DNA of 64,000 bases from Anseranas semipalmata (GCA_013399115.1 VXAA01003004.1:379542-443541); one strand, 5' to 3'. Shown: positions 37,963 through 50,310, numbered from the stretch's first letter. A program made the numbers and translations. The notes: a model not told the origin generated them from the sequence alone.

Positions 37963-38059
37963 AGGCCAGGTTCTAATCTCAGTTGCATTCACGTAAGTCT
38001 AAAGTAATTCCCCCACTATAATAATGGATATGGGTACCGCTGGGATGAGAATCTGGCCT
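37963..38059. repeat. Palindromic ancient amniote repeat relic
   Basis: The left end AGGCCAGGTTCTAATCTCAG and the right end TGAGAATCTGGCCT are inverted copies of each other. They flank TTGCATTCACGTAAGTCTAAAG and a degraded return arm. This is the layout of a common palindromic interspersed repeat of amniotes, of the type 'CAGATTCTGATCTCAGTTACACTGG' with its reverse at the other end. I do not recall its catalogue name. Arms are diverged, so the copy is old. Confidence 0.55.
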
Positions 38060-40009
38060 CTCTGATTTAAATGATGAGAACACATGGCCTATAATGATTT
38101 TTAACTGTTGCCAGTTCAAAGAATTATCTCTAATGGTTACTGATTTATAAAAGTTCACTTTGTAGCATATTCACAGTTCAGCAGGTGCCACAAAATTTAA
38201 ATCTCTGTTAATAGCACTCTTGTAATGGTGATGCTCTGTGTGGGTTTTCTAGATGTTTTGTTAACATTACAGGAACCCAGTTTGCTTTGTCTTCAGAAGG
38301 AGGGGGAATGGGAAAGACCATAGCTCCTGGAATGGGGGGAAGAAGGAAAAGGCCAGGAGATGGAGCAGGCAAAGGGAGAAAGAGGGTGAGGAGTCTGCGG
38401 CAGCAGGGCACTGCGTTTATTGGCTGCTGGTGACAGAGGTAACAGGAGCAGGCAGCAGGCTGAGTGGTAGAAACCAGCCCAGAGAGAGGGCTTTGCATGA
38501 GCTGCTGCTGGGTCAGGCAGGGGCTGTGTGCTGGGACGGGAGCGTGGCTCCTCCACCTGACAGAGTGAGGGCTGGTAGCCAGAACAAGCCTTTCTGACTG
38601 TGCCATTTGAAGACACTGAATTGTCCCTCTTAAGTTTTGAATTCTGGCTGCTGTGGGGCAGGATGCCTACGAACGCTTGTGCTTGCTCTCCTCTGTTGCC
38701 TTTAACACCATGGCAAGAAGGAATTCCCATATCTGAAAGGAGTCGCAGTTAATCCTCTGGAGATGCTGGACTGGTGATTTCCCTGACACGGTGGTTCTTC
38801 TAATGGGTGCAGAGAAATAAACGGAGATGGGAGGTGGGAACAGCAGTTCAGAGGGTGGTGGTTGACCTGGAGCAACCTGCGTGTAAACGGGCCTGAAGGA
38901 GCTCTGTTCTCATGCAGCAAAGTGCCTTTCACTGTCGGAGGGATGGAAATCATGCCCACAGTAGATGTATTTTTGTCATTGGTTTGTGCTGGGGCAGCGA
39001 TGGTGACTCGTAAAGTGGGGGTGACTGGTCTGTACTGGCGTGCAGGCGTCCGGAGAAAGCCTCAGGCCGGTGTTTGTGTGCTGCTTCCCTGCAGCACTGC
39101 AGGGATGCTGGAGCACGGGCACTGCCCTGGCTAAGCTTTCCTGCGTGGTTGCCATGCTTGCAGCTGTTATGCCTCATTTCTACACCTGCAAGCAGGAACA
39201 AAAAAAGAAAAAGGAGTGAAATGACACTCTTTTTAGAGATTTATTTCCTCTCACCACATAAGAGCAAAATGATAGACATTTGTGACTCTGAAGTGAAAGC
39301 GAAGTACTTCAATATTTTTCTTGTATATACTTTCCTTCCCTGCACTCTGTCATGAACGAGAAGGCAGCAAACACTGACGCTGACAGCCCGTACTCCTCTG
39401 GAAGACCTTAGAAAGCCGGAGCTCAGTGCCGGTGCCAGTAGCAGCGCAGTGGGAGCGGTGGGGCCATTGCCCCCGGGCCTCGCAGGGGAGCAGGGCACGG
39501 CCAAGGACCAGGGACGCACTGACCCCCTGGGCGCGCTGATCCCCTGCATGCGCCGGTGCAGCAGGGCCCACTCTGCTTGGACGTGCCTCCCCTGTCGGCT
39601 TCTTACTTCTGTCCTGTGTGTTCTTCAGCAACCCCACAGAGACATCTCCTCCTCCTGCCTTTACTGAGGTTTTTTATTTCATCAGGAAGACCGGCGTGGA
39701 GATTGTTCCAAGCAAAGTAAGACATTATCTTGTAGAGAATAAAATAAAAAACATATACACATGTCCAATATCTTTGTTTTCCCATACCAATTCCAAGAGA
39801 ATTACAGCCCCAGTTCTTCCCTGAAAAGTCGCATGAAGTGGCTTTTAGATTAAAAATGCTACAAAACAAATATATTTTTGCTCTCGATTTACAGGTTCTC
39901 TAGATTAATACAAATTACTTTTAAAGTCCATGTTCCAATCACAGTCCCTGATTTAATAATGCAATTTGTATCTAGCTGCATTTAAAAATGTGAATAAGCT
40001 GCCTGCAGT
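38060..40009. other. Unique DNA with GC pockets
   Basis: No supported gene. GC pockets at about 38290-38560 and 39410-39600 give overlapping ORFs on both strands. The 145-codon minus-strand frame at 38293-38730 is Pro/Ser/Leu-rich and has no splice partners. Confidence 0.5.
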
Positions 40010-40085
40010 CAGTGAAGCACTTAGGGACATGCTTAAATCCTACCAGATTTAATGGGATGTGAATAGTTGGTTGAAGTCAGGTCAC
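40010..40085. repeat. Ancient amniote repeat relic (AAGCACTTA / ATGCTTAAAT type)
   Basis: GTGAAGCACTTAGGGACATG is followed by CTTAAATCCTACC, then GATTTAATGGGATGTGAATAG and TTGAAGTCA. This resembles the hairpin-like interspersed repeat of reptile and bird genomes built on 'AAGCACTTAAGCACATGCTTAA' and 'TTCAATGGGAT'. The match is diverged and was made from memory. Confidence 0.45.
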
Positions 40086-43000
40086 TCTGCTAAATATAGA
40101 AAGACAGATTAGCAGACACTATCTTAGCTATATACTCAGGTGAGTTGATGTTACTAACATCCAAATTTTGCACTTCATCTCATCTGAGATGTCAGTGTGT
40201 CCTCTTAAAGTTGTTGCCTGAGCTTCGTCTTTGTAGTTGCATTGTCTTCATTACTTTTGATTTATGATTTCCTTAGTGCCTGCCCATTTATTTATTTTTA
40301 AATAGTATTAAATGTTTAAAAAAATAACCCCCGTGACAGGGCATTAAAACATTGATCAAAGGGAGAAAGACATATGGGCAATACGAATGGGTGCATGCCC
40401 TGCATGAAAAGCAAAAGACTTCACCAGTGTTGTCATGAACTTCAGCCGCACCGTGTACGTATGCCAACAGCAGATTGCAGGGATAACACTTTAATCCCTG
40501 TGAATATACTGAGGCTGCCTCAGACGATAATTAACGTAATGAATGCTGAGGGCAAGGTGAAGGCAATCGGCCCAGTCGGTGCAGATGTCTCGCAGCCACC
40601 GCCCGCTGTGCACACGCGTGTGTGCGGCCGCTCGCATGGCTCCTGCCTCTGCTGCTCCTCGCTGCGGCTGGAGCCGTCGGGCGGAAAGCTGAGTGCCAAG
40701 CCTGTCTGGCTGCGATGATGTTGCAAATGAAACAACGTGATCAGTGGAAAATCAGCATTCGTGCTGAATGTCTGGCTGCATTGGTGAAAGCTGGTGCCTG
40801 CCTGCAGCTGCAGCGCTGCAGAACGTGGCAGAAATCACCTTGCCATGGCAGTAACTCGTCCTGTAGCCTCACAGCACGTTTGTGCTTGTTTCTTGCTAAA
40901 GATCTCTTCTTTCCTGCTTTACCCTGCTTCTGCAGCGTTGCCTGTTCCCTTCTGTCTGCTGTTTTCACACAAATATGCAGAGTGTTCATTCTTAAAACAA
41001 AAACAAAATGAGAAAGACCGCACCACACCCCTGTAGCACTGCTGTCACGGTCACCAGCAGCACTTCTTGCGGGAATCCCTCGGTCGTTCAAAAGATAAGC
41101 AAGACTACACTGCTACAAGTGAAAAAGCCACTCCATCAACGTGCAGTGTTTTATATTTCTGTGAACTTCCATTTTATTTAGGATTGTATTTGTGGGAAGG
41201 GAAACTTGTCCACAGTTTTTGGAAAGGAGTCCAAAAAGACCTGGGTGATAGAAAATTAAAAAAGTGAAGATCAAACAAAAAATTATGACAAAACTTTCAA
41301 GGAGTTTCCTCTATTCTATTGTTCATGGCCCTGTGGGGGGTCATAAAGGCCTGTACTAACATTGGTTGACACTGAATACTGGCAAATAACCAGAACTGAA
41401 AAGTAGGGTGAATCATAATCTGTGCTCAGAAATTAAAAATAAAATAAAAGGAAGAAAATCCCATTATATCCATCTACCACTGTCCATACATCCAAATTGC
41501 CTTGAAGAAGTCCACTATTAACCAACCTCTTTTGCATAATTGCTTTCCCTATGAGAGCCCTCTACTATAGAAGTTCTGTCAAAACAAGGGAGAGTTTGGG
41601 GTCCCTCAACCTTGACAATGTCCTCTGACATTATTAGCTGAATTCATCAGCTATTAATGACTACAAGATATATGGGATATACTCTGGTTAGCACTTGGAA
41701 AGTCTCTTTCAATTCATTTCTAGCTCTATTTATTCATTTAGAGTAAATGGAGTTATTAAAGGTCATGATTTCATTTCCAAAGTATTAGGTGAAAATACTT
41801 TTCAATTTAACAAATAGAGGAGACTGCTTGCAATGAAATTAAATACAATCTTTAACAGTTTCTTTGATTTAAAGAGGTATTTCCTAAAAGTTTGACTTTC
41901 ATTAACTAAATCCAGGTGGGGACTGGAGAAATGAATGATGGTGTGCCATGCTCAAAGGAGAGTTGTTGACTCCAATAATGAATTTTGGGACTTTGGGTTT
42001 TCAGAGACCACCAACAAGATTTCTAGTCTTTCTCAGCACTGAATGTGACAAGGAAAGCTTAAAATGTAATAACTACCGTGTGTAGAGAGGTTTTATTATA
42101 AGGCTCACATTTTCATTTTATAATCTGACATTTACCTGCAAAACACTAGTGAGTCAGTCATTCCTCCACTGTTCAGGCAGCGGTATGTTGTGGTGCAATT
42201 TAGATTACAAGATCCATAGGCAAGCTGCTATTGCCTGCTTCATTTGATAGCTGTGAAAAAAAATGTTTCTGCTTCTGGGAAAAATTGCTTTGAGAATGAC
42301 CAGGCATGGTCAAGTGGGTCGTTGCCAGATGTTGTGTGTGTTGTATCAGATTGGAATAAAAAAATGTTTCTAACAGAAAACAGGTATGCATAACATGAGC
42401 ATATCGCCAAAATAACATAAAGGCCCCTTTGTGAGATTTTATCTAGCAGTCTGGGGCTTTGCACACCTTCATTTTGCTGGAGCTGTATATTTAGTTCTCT
42501 AAACAGTGTAACAAAAATCCGGCTGTAATCAATCAGATCTTCCTTCTTTAGTTCACTCTTTTTATTCCTCAGGAGGAAGCTTTACAGTTGCAGGAGCAGT
42601 GAATTAATTTGTGAAGATGGCTGAGGTCTCGGAACATGTCTAGGCATCACGAACATGACGATAGCAAATGAAAAGTATTTCCTCCAAGGTCCAGTCTATA
42701 GATGTTATAAATGTTGTAAGATATTATAAATAAGAAATAATTAAAACTGCTGGTAAGAGCTTGTTCTGTGGCTTAGAGCAGGACCAGCACAACTGCAGAA
42801 ATTGGAACTATGTCAAAATATTTGCTTTATGTTATTTGTTTATAATGTGTATGGCTTGGCCAAGTGACCTTGCTTATTTTCACTTGGTGCATTTCTCTAA
42901 TTACTGTAGATGCATTGTGGAGACACAGATTACAAACCTCTTTCTTACTGTTACAGCTTGCTAACAGGAATGGTCTAGTGAGCCCCGGCTCACCCTCTCA

Positions 43001-43240
43001 ATTTACAATGGAAATTGTAGCTTCTAGCTGATTACTGTCGAACAGCGAGATAATGAGAAGCAAAACAAGGGAGAAGTCGAGTCAGCAAGTCCGTACCTTC
43101 ATACAGCAGTGTTGCGGGTGGACTGCCATGGAAATTGTTATTCACTGTGGTTTAGAATTGGTAATGCCTGAATTTTATGATTTTTTTTTTCCTTAGGAGG
43201 TGACAAAGTGACTTACAAATGTAGGTATCGTGTTTGTGAT
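40086..43240. other. Unique DNA, GC pocket then long AT-rich part
   Basis: No supported gene. A CpG-containing pocket at about 40560-40690 includes an open frame resembling a signal peptide but with no ATG (see rejected list). From 41270 to 43230 the sequence is AT-rich and unique. It includes patches near 41740-42000 and 43000-43190 that look like possible conserved non-coding DNA but carry no decisive motif. Confidence 0.5.
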
Positions 43241-43325
43241 GGGAGCTGCTGAGGCGCAGTGCAGTGAAGTGCCTTGCCCGAAGTTGCTCTGCAAATCCAT
43301 CACAGAGCCTGGAATAAAATCCACT
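43241..43325 (+). mobile_element. Ancient L3/CR1-type LINE 3' relic
   Basis: CTGCTGAGGCGCAGTGCAGTGAAGTGCCTTGCCC, then TTGCTCTGCAAATCC, then CACAGAGCCTGGAATAAAATCCA, follows block by block the old L3-type 3' sequence 'ctgaggcacagagaggttaagtgacttgccc ... cacagcaagtc ... gcagagccaggaatagaaccca'. Order and spacing are preserved over about 85 bases. L3 and MIR3 tails are related and I cannot separate them by eye. Confidence 0.6.
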
Positions 43326-45653
43326 GCATTGGATGAGGCAATAATCATTTCTTTGCAGCATCCGCACGGGATCATTTCAAGTCTTACACAGGTGGCTGCA
43401 TCTGCTTGCACAACAGCCCTGCTGTCGTGGAGGAGCCGTTCGGGCTGGCTGGCAAACACCCCATAAGCAGAGGGTGCATTAGACTCCCACGCCTGGCAAT
43501 GTCCATTCTGGCTGACCCAAAATTACAGAAATGTTTTTTTTCTCAAATATGTGCCTACTGCAGATTCGCTTTTCATTGCGATCGGAGAATGCTGGAGGAA
43601 CAAAAGGACGGGGTGATCGGGATGCTCGGCATTGCCCCGCGCAGCTCGGTGCTCCCCGCAGAGAAGGCCGCAGGCTGCAGGGGCCGGGGAAGGAGGGCTG
43701 TCCACGGGGACGTAGCCACCGGGACTTTTTGAAAAGGCGAATATGAAGTAAACCCATTTCCCAATTGAGGACTTCAGCTTCTCAGGCTGCTCCTAAAGCT
43801 AACTTGCCAAAGACAATGTTACTGGATTTTTTTCCTAATGCAATCTGGCTAGTGGCTTTTTATAAATGCTTTGTATTGCCAGGGGTACAGGTATCTAAAT
43901 CATTGGTCAAAGTTGTTTAAAAAACAAAAAAACAAAAAAACTACAAAAGCCTTGAAAAGAGGTCCTGTTATTGATGTCTTACCAGCTGTTCACAAAATCA
44001 AGCTGTCTATTAAGAAAGGATGATTTAAAATCCAGTAATGGCCCATAGTGTTTACTATGAAATAAAAATGTTGGCTCCCTGCCATTGGTGAAAAGAGAGA
44101 AGTCATGAATATGTGCAACATTTTTTCAAGTAATTTTTAATGAAGAATTTAAAACAACATCCTTATTATTTTTGCATTTCAAGCAACATGGGAAGTGGCA
44201 CAGCAGGCAGTAATGCCTCATGCAAAACGAGCTGAAAAGAAAATCTGGGAAAACTGATTGTTACCTCAGAAATAAAGGTAGGGTGGTTTGGTTTTTCTAC
44301 TGTGCACAAAAAAAAATTTAGACTAAAAATGCCCTTTTGAGATTTTTTGCTTTCTATGGGAGTTTGAGGAGTAATTACTGCAAATGCAGTTAACACATTG
44401 ATGCATCCAGTGTTCAGAGGTCAAAATGCTTCATCAGATTAAGGGATTATAAGATTTTGAGAAGATTGGTTAAGGTCATTTCAAAGTTTTAGTGGCTAGG
44501 TTTTATTTTAGTTTAGGCTGCTAAGATGAAACAAATAAATGATTAGACTTCTGAAGCAGTCCAGTAGCGTAGAATTTAACAATATCAGCTTCCAAGTATT
44601 TACTTTTTCCTGAAAAGCAAGTAGTTCTTGAGGGTTTTGAAAGCAGACAGCCATTTTATACCTATTGCAAATCTGGACATTTGCATTAGAGATTACAGCG
44701 GAGGGCAGCGCATGCTGTGTTGCATCGGGAAATGCAGCCAAGCGGTGTAAAGGCTAGCTGAAACAAATCGCTGCTGGATCCAGCTCTCGGGCTGGAACAA
44801 ACCCTGCTCGGGCTCAGCTCTGCGCCGCGGCTGCCCCACCAGAAGGCTCCGTGTGTGTTGCAGGAGCAGACAAACCTACATGCAGAGTGGTGCGAGAGGT
44901 GGAGAACCTTCAAGTCTCAGAGCAACTGACTTCTCTTTATTGAGGGATTACGTTTAAATTCCTACTTTCAGATAGGGCCAGGAATACGTATAGTCACTAA
45001 TTAAAGTAAATAGATATACGAAAGATGTGCTGAAAAATGTCTGTCTGTTTGCCAAGGGGATGTGTAAGATTATGGCAAGTGTGTGAAAGCACTTTGCTTG
45101 GAATTTCCCAGTCCCGTCTGATTTTTAGCATGTGTTCGCATTAGCTAACTGGTTTGTGCCGGTTGGAAAGGAAATGTCCAAAGAACTCAGAAAATACTGA
45201 TACCAGCACTAAACACTGTGCTCTGTGTGCTCCTGCTGAATGGACTGTTTGTAAGTACAGGCATTTTTTTCATTAGAAATACACTTTAAAACTGTTTAGG
45301 TGCCTTTAGGCATTACGAGAGGAGTAGCCATACCCAGCGCGCATGGTGCCTCTGCCACTTGTTGCTCTGCAGTGACATCTACGCTATGCAGCCTGCATCC
45401 CCTAGCGACACGGCGCTTCTTACTGATAAGGAGCAGATCGTTAGTACGAAGGGTTGAGCTCATTACTGGAAGGGGTCCAGAGGCACCAGGCTTGGAAGCT
45501 GCCGGGAACAAGACAGCTCTACGCCAAGTGCACAGGGCGACTGAGAGCTGGACCCCTGCATATGGGGGCTCTTGCTGTGTTTCCACCTTTGCAAATCTCT
45601 CACAACATCTCTACAGCAATTCTGTGAATTAGTTGGCTTTGCCTGAACAAGTG
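43326..45653. other. Unique non-coding DNA
   Basis: No supported gene. A GC pocket at 43600-43720 has several overlapping ORFs. A tract near 43915-43940 consists of A runs interrupted by C. The remainder is AT-rich unique sequence. Confidence 0.5.
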
Positions 45654-45671
45654 AAAAAAAAAAAAAAAAAA
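45654..45671. repeat. Poly(A) simple repeat
   Basis: About 18 consecutive A bases. No retroelement or exon-like sequence can be recognised immediately upstream, so there is no evidence that it marks a retrocopy. Confidence 0.75.
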
Positions 45672-45834
45672 CCTCCAAGAATGAGAGCAAACCTTGCAGA
45701 GCATGAGAAAGGAGGCTGCACAGAGAGCTGAACCCAGTTAAATCATCTCCGCAGAGGTCACCCTGTGGTCACGAGGGTGGTGACTTATTGCTGCAGTTTG
45801 GTAGCGCCTGGAGCCACTGACCCAGGCTCTGACC

Positions 45835-46015
45835 CCCAGCTGCACCGAGGCCCCCGCGCCAAATCCTGAGCGGCCTCCCGGGCCCTGCCGAGACCCTCGC
45901 AGCGAGCCCCCAACAGAGCGTGGGGGGGGGGCACGGCCGCTCGTTGCCCCCCGCCCCACAGGAGATGGCGGCTCCCGCCGCACACCGAGCCCCCTGGTTC
46001 TAGCGATCAGCGCAT
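45835..46015. promoter_or_regulatory. CpG-rich patch
   Basis: About 19 CpG in 180 bases by eye, with a G run of about 10 near 45921. Flanks are ordinary. It may be a small unmethylated island. The minus-strand 149-codon ORF (45738-46187) that crosses it is mostly Arg, Gly, Pro and Ser from composition. No transcription start could be assigned. Confidence 0.45.
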
Positions 46016-46899
46016 TTCCCAATGATCCACAGTAATCTGGTGTGCGTATGAGAGCAGAGACAGTTTTCAAACTGCAAATGCTTGTTGCATGATAGCTGCT
46101 GTGGAGAATCGCTTGTTTTCTGTGCAGCAAAGCCACTCTCATGCACTTAAGGAGAAAAGTGACATACAAGCAGGAGAAACCAGGCAAAGTTTTAGCTTGA
46201 AGTCATAGGAAACTGAGCATTAGCCTGCCTTAAACTGTGTCAGAGTGGGAGTCTGAATTTATAACTTCCTTGTAAGTACTACTTAGCATTTAAATTTAGG
46301 ATTTTCTCTGTGGGCGACGCTAAAGACAAGTGTCTGCAAAACTTGTGCTGTCACACTGAATATGACCTTTTGGCAAGGCATGCATTAACAGCCTGCTGTC
46401 AAGTTCTCCTTGCTTCTTGCTTAAAACCTCATGAAAACAAAGCCACTATTCACGTTCTGGAGGTGAGGCGCTGCACATGCTGCAAGGGAGACCTGCTCAG
46501 CATTTTGCAGCACTGGGTTTGTGCAGTCCGGTTTCACACTGAGAAGTGGCTGCTGAGAACCTACAGGAATGTGTAAAATGTCATTGCTGAGTGCTATGGA
46601 TTTTGAATGCTTCATGGTTTCTTGTCTTTGCTGTGAAATACATAACTAGAACAACACGAGGTAAATCCGCCAGCTACCCTGAGCTGCATCAGCCAGCCCC
46701 TACAGATTTCCCGTGAGTGTTCATAATTTTGAAGTTATGAAATGTGTCTATGCCAGGAAACCTTTAGTGTATGATGTACTTTCATTCTAGAGTAATGTAA
46801 ATAATTTCCAAAGCAATATTTTGTTAGGCTACTCATCTAACTTTACCGGAGAAGCAGTATTTACTTAAGACATGTCAGACTTTGATTTTATTTGGTTCT
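46016..46899. other. Unique non-coding DNA
   Basis: No gene or repeat supported. An 88-codon plus-strand frame at 46310-46576 has no splice sites or family resemblance. Confidence 0.5.
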
Positions 46900-47110
46900 G
46901 ATTTTAATTAGCTAATGATGCTGTTTAACTGTGATCTAAGTATCTGAGAAGTAAAACAGCAAGAATTTTAATTAGCTTACTGCAGTACATATCTACTTTT
47001 CTTCTAAACTGGTGGGTAATTGACCATGCCTTGCCTAACGTGATCCGTTTGGTTGTTAATTACTTCACTCACTGGATAAGCAAATGCTTGTAAGCAATTA
47101 AGCCACGAAT
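46900..47110. promoter_or_regulatory. Homeodomain-motif-rich block, candidate enhancer
   Basis: TTTTAATTAGCTAATGATG, a second TTTTAATTAGCTTAC about 60 bases later, GTTAATTACTTC and AAGCAATTAAG lie within 210 bases. Two near-identical TTTTAATTAGCTNA copies at this spacing are suggestive of clustered homeodomain sites. The sequence is unique and free of repeat debris. Regulatory role is inferred. Confidence 0.35.
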
Positions 47111-47243
47111 CCTTGGGGAAAGGACACATACATGAGTTTGTTCACCTTATTTTTGCCACGTGCTTTCGGGAGTTAGAAATATGCATCAGAGCACGCAGCC
47201 GAAGTGCTCGTAGCAGGGCGGAGGCCTGCAGCATCCCATCGGG

Positions 47244-47326
47244 CTGGGGGGCAGCACCTGGGGAGGCAGCGCTGGGGGGCAGCGCTGGGCGGGGGGCAGC
47301 GCTGGGGGCTGGTGCAGCGGGGGGGC
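47244..47326 (+). repeat. G-rich minisatellite, unit about 13-17 bp
   Basis: Five tandem variants of CTGGGGGGCAGCG occur, with slight length change between units. Each has a run of four to seven G, so the plus strand has several possible G-quadruplex combinations. ORFs crossing it (47113-47364 plus, 47142-47666 minus) read as Ala/Gly or Pro/Ala repeats and reflect the minisatellite. Confidence 0.75.
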
Positions 47327-49231
47327 TGCCTGGCTCACTGGAACGCGTCATGCTTTTGTTGTAACCAGGAGCCATGGCCACGCTGCAATGGCACACACGC
47401 AGCCAGCGGCACCGCTGGAGGAGGTGCAGTTCCTTCGCATTGCACGCTCCATCGGGCCGTGGTATGTGATAAGTATGATTTAGGACATCACAGGTGTCTG
47501 TGGTACCACCAGCAATCCTCCCATGGCCTAAAATAAATCCCAGGGGCCCAAGCTGCTGCCTGCCCAGCCCTGTAATGCCCCCTGCATACCCGCAGCTCTG
47601 GCTCAGGGGGGACGTGGTCCCCCTGGGGCTGCTGTGCGAGGTGTGTGGGCTGTGGTGCATGGGCATTGAGCGGCAAGGTATGAAAAGGTTAAACTGCTTG
47701 AACTAGTTGTCAATGAAAACCTGCTAGGTTAGGTGAGGAGGACGCAGGAAGGCCTCTGGTCCAGACAGAAAGAAAATCAGCGGTGAAGTGAGTTGCTGTA
47801 CTTTGTCAGACAGCACAAGGTGAGGTCAGGTGGAAGGTGACTGAGGTGTGATGCTGCCGCGTCTCTCATCAGCTTTCCTCTGTCGCTTTCTCATGGCGAG
47901 CTCTGCTGGGGGGCTGCAAGAGAGACCTTGAAGAAGTTTAAAAAAGAAAAAAAAGGCACATTGTGAAGATCAAGAAATATAATGCTTTGTTAAAATGAAA
48001 TTATAAAATAGTGAAAGAGCCTGATGCCTCTAGGGAGCCACTTGCCCAGAAGCCAATGGGGTGGGAAATGCAGGCACCGGGCACTTGCCTGGGGGGGCTT
48101 TGTCCGCTCTGTGCCCTGCAGGGGCCACCCCGCGCATGGCATTGCAGCTGCCCGCTGGGGTGGGAAGGGGCTTCCAAGCACAGCATTTGCATAAGTAGAG
48201 CCAACGAAAAAAGTTTCTGCTCTACATACTTTTCTAAACAGAAATGTGCTAACACAAGTACTCGCTGAGAGCAAGTATAGGGTGTCACCCATAGCAGTGA
48301 AGGAAATTTATAGCAGGTATTCAAACAAATGCTTGTGACTGTTTTGTACTTGGTAGTTTTCATCCAGAGCCAATACCAACAACGGAGAATCGCACTGTTG
48401 TTTCTGTGTCAGAAATTGCTGCTATATAATATATAGTGACTTTGCAAGTCAATAGATCTGAATAATTGACTTGAACAGTTAGTTTGCATGTCTTTTTTAT
48501 TATTTAAATATGAAAAATGAAAAACTACTGACTTTTGGAATACTTGGCTCAAGGAATTTTTTGCTGGACAAGCGGGCTACACAGCTGTTTGTTTCACTGC
48601 TGATGGATGAGTTCACAGGAGTCAAACTGACTTTTAAATTCATCAGGGAAATGCACACAAACTTGCCAACTTGTGTTCCTCCTTCTCACTTAACCTTCCT
48701 TCACTTTAACTGCAGTTTATTGAGCTTTCTGTTTCTTTTTTCATTTTTAATGTCCCATGAAAAGGTGTCATGCACATGCACTTCTCGTACTGAAGAATAC
48801 ATATTTGTAGATGTATAGACTTTGTGTTTTAAAACATGAAGCAAGAGGACATGTATTTTGCCATGCTCCTCAGTGAATTGATGTTTTCTTGAAACTAACC
48901 GCATGGCTCATGGAATCCCCCACGGGTTTTCCAGTTGCCTCACTAAGCCTTGTGCCTGGAGGGTGATCAGTCCCATGTTCTGGGAGAGGAGCTGGGCACA
49001 GGACCTGGTGCGTGGGGCAAAGCTGGGTGTCTCTGGGAAAGCCAGGTACCGCAGCCAGAGCATGGGGGAGCTGACTCTTGGCACCCTGCTGTGGCAGCAG
49101 CAAAGCACTGGAGGTGTGCGCACACCTCAACGGGGTATTGGATTTACTGCTATCGTGTCATGCCTTCTATGACATAAAGGTATATGCCCCAAGACTTGAG
49201 AAATTTATATATGTTCACTTACATGCACATG
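47327..49231. other. Unique non-coding DNA
   Basis: No supported gene. GC-richer sequence continues to about 47660 and recurs at 48040-48170 and 48940-49130. The 102-codon plus-strand frame at 48510-48818 has no convincing splice sites. Confidence 0.5.
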
Positions 49232-49252
49232 CATATATATATGTATATATAT
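49232..49252. repeat. (AT)n microsatellite
   Basis: ATATATATATGTATATATAT, interrupted once by G. Confidence 0.8.
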
Positions 49253-49358
49253 GGGAGGGGAACTGAGCTAATGCCGTGTTTCCAGGTGTGAAAGAAATTT
49301 GGGGTCCTCTGAAAAATATCAGTGTCTTCTATTTCCCATATGATTTGCTGTCAAAAGT

Positions 49359-49395
49359 AAAATAGAGGATGGAAGGGACCTCTTGAGACTTAAAA
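49359..49395 (-). mobile_element. Possible old CR1 tail fragment
   Basis: AATAGAGGATGGAAGGGACCTCTTGAGA resembles the reverse-oriented CR1 3' end block 'GGTTGGAAGGGACCTC..GAGATC', but lacks the flanking TAGTCCAACC part and the terminal octamers. It is too short to be certain. Confidence 0.3.
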
Positions 49396-50310
49396 CAGAA
49401 GAAAAATGAGAAAGCGATTGCCTCGTGGAAGGTGACTAAGGTAAGACATTTTGGAAAGGTTGATGAGCTGTACATTGGGCAAGGTGAGCTCATCAAGAGA
49501 GGGAGTAGGCTGTAGACCATGTACACAGATTAGGTGCTAAAGCAAGTTAATTTACCAGTTTTGAACAAAACCCAGAAAGGAAGAAAATTGCACATGGGAT
49601 TGAAATGCCAAAGCAATGGGAAGGAGTTTATATATGGAGTTGGGAAGCCTCCATGAACAACATGCAGAGAAATGATCACTGACCCTTCTAAATAAGTCAC
49701 CCTTAACGCAAAAGGAAGCTGAGATCATGACCAGTCCCTGCAGTAAGAAATCCCAACTTTTGTCGAAGCTGCCATCCGAGCTGGGCAAGATCTGGCCATT
49801 GCTCTGCCTTTGCTGTTTTGCTCAGGTAAAGAACCTGAAAAAGCTCCTTACGGCTCTTGTGCATAGTTCATGGCAGGATGCTAATGGCTCCACGGCATGA
49901 GTTTGTGTTCCCTACAGCCTCAGAGACAAGAATAATGCTCTGGGAGCACTTTTCCAAAAACTGTTTTGAACCATAACATGGCTTTGAAATGATATGACTT
50001 CATTCTGTACTTCTGTCTGAATACCAGAAATGGCCTTGAAAAGAATTAGTTTTGTTTAGATCTCATTAGTATGGTTGCATAACTAAAAATTTTCTATGGT
50101 AAAATATTTCAGAGTTTGAACTAGCCAGTCTGGCATCGGAGGGAACAAAGCCTGTATTCTGCAGCAGGCATGTCCAACTGTTTGACATTAAACACAAACA
50201 GCTATTTTCCATCTCAGCATAAAGGCTTAACATATTCTGGGGACTTCCAGCACTTACTGCTCCATTAATGTGGTTTGACCCACAGAAAGTTATTATAAGG
50301 AGAGGGGGGT
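49396..50310. other. Unique non-coding DNA
   Basis: No supported gene, repeat family or motif cluster seen. Confidence 0.5.

Noticed and set aside
40622..41011. Frame resembling a secretory signal peptide (RPLAWLLPLLLLAAAGAVG)
   Set aside because: The frame opens with GTG and no in-frame ATG was found in the roughly 40 bases read upstream, which is not acceptable for a vertebrate nuclear gene. The following sequence shows no recognisable domain, and a CpG-rich Leu/Ala stretch can mimic a signal peptide.
43198..43252. Short sushi-domain-like peptide GDKVTYKC after a good acceptor
   Set aside because: The frame closes after 17 codons and runs into an old L3-type repeat. No CCP module could be completed.
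45654..45671. Poly(A) run as the tail of a processed retrocopy
   Set aside because: No exon-like or retroelement sequence precedes it and no target-site duplication is visible.
47142..47666. 174-codon open frame on the minus strand
   Set aside because: It runs through the G-rich minisatellite and GC-rich flanks, giving an Ala/Pro repeat. Composition explains it.
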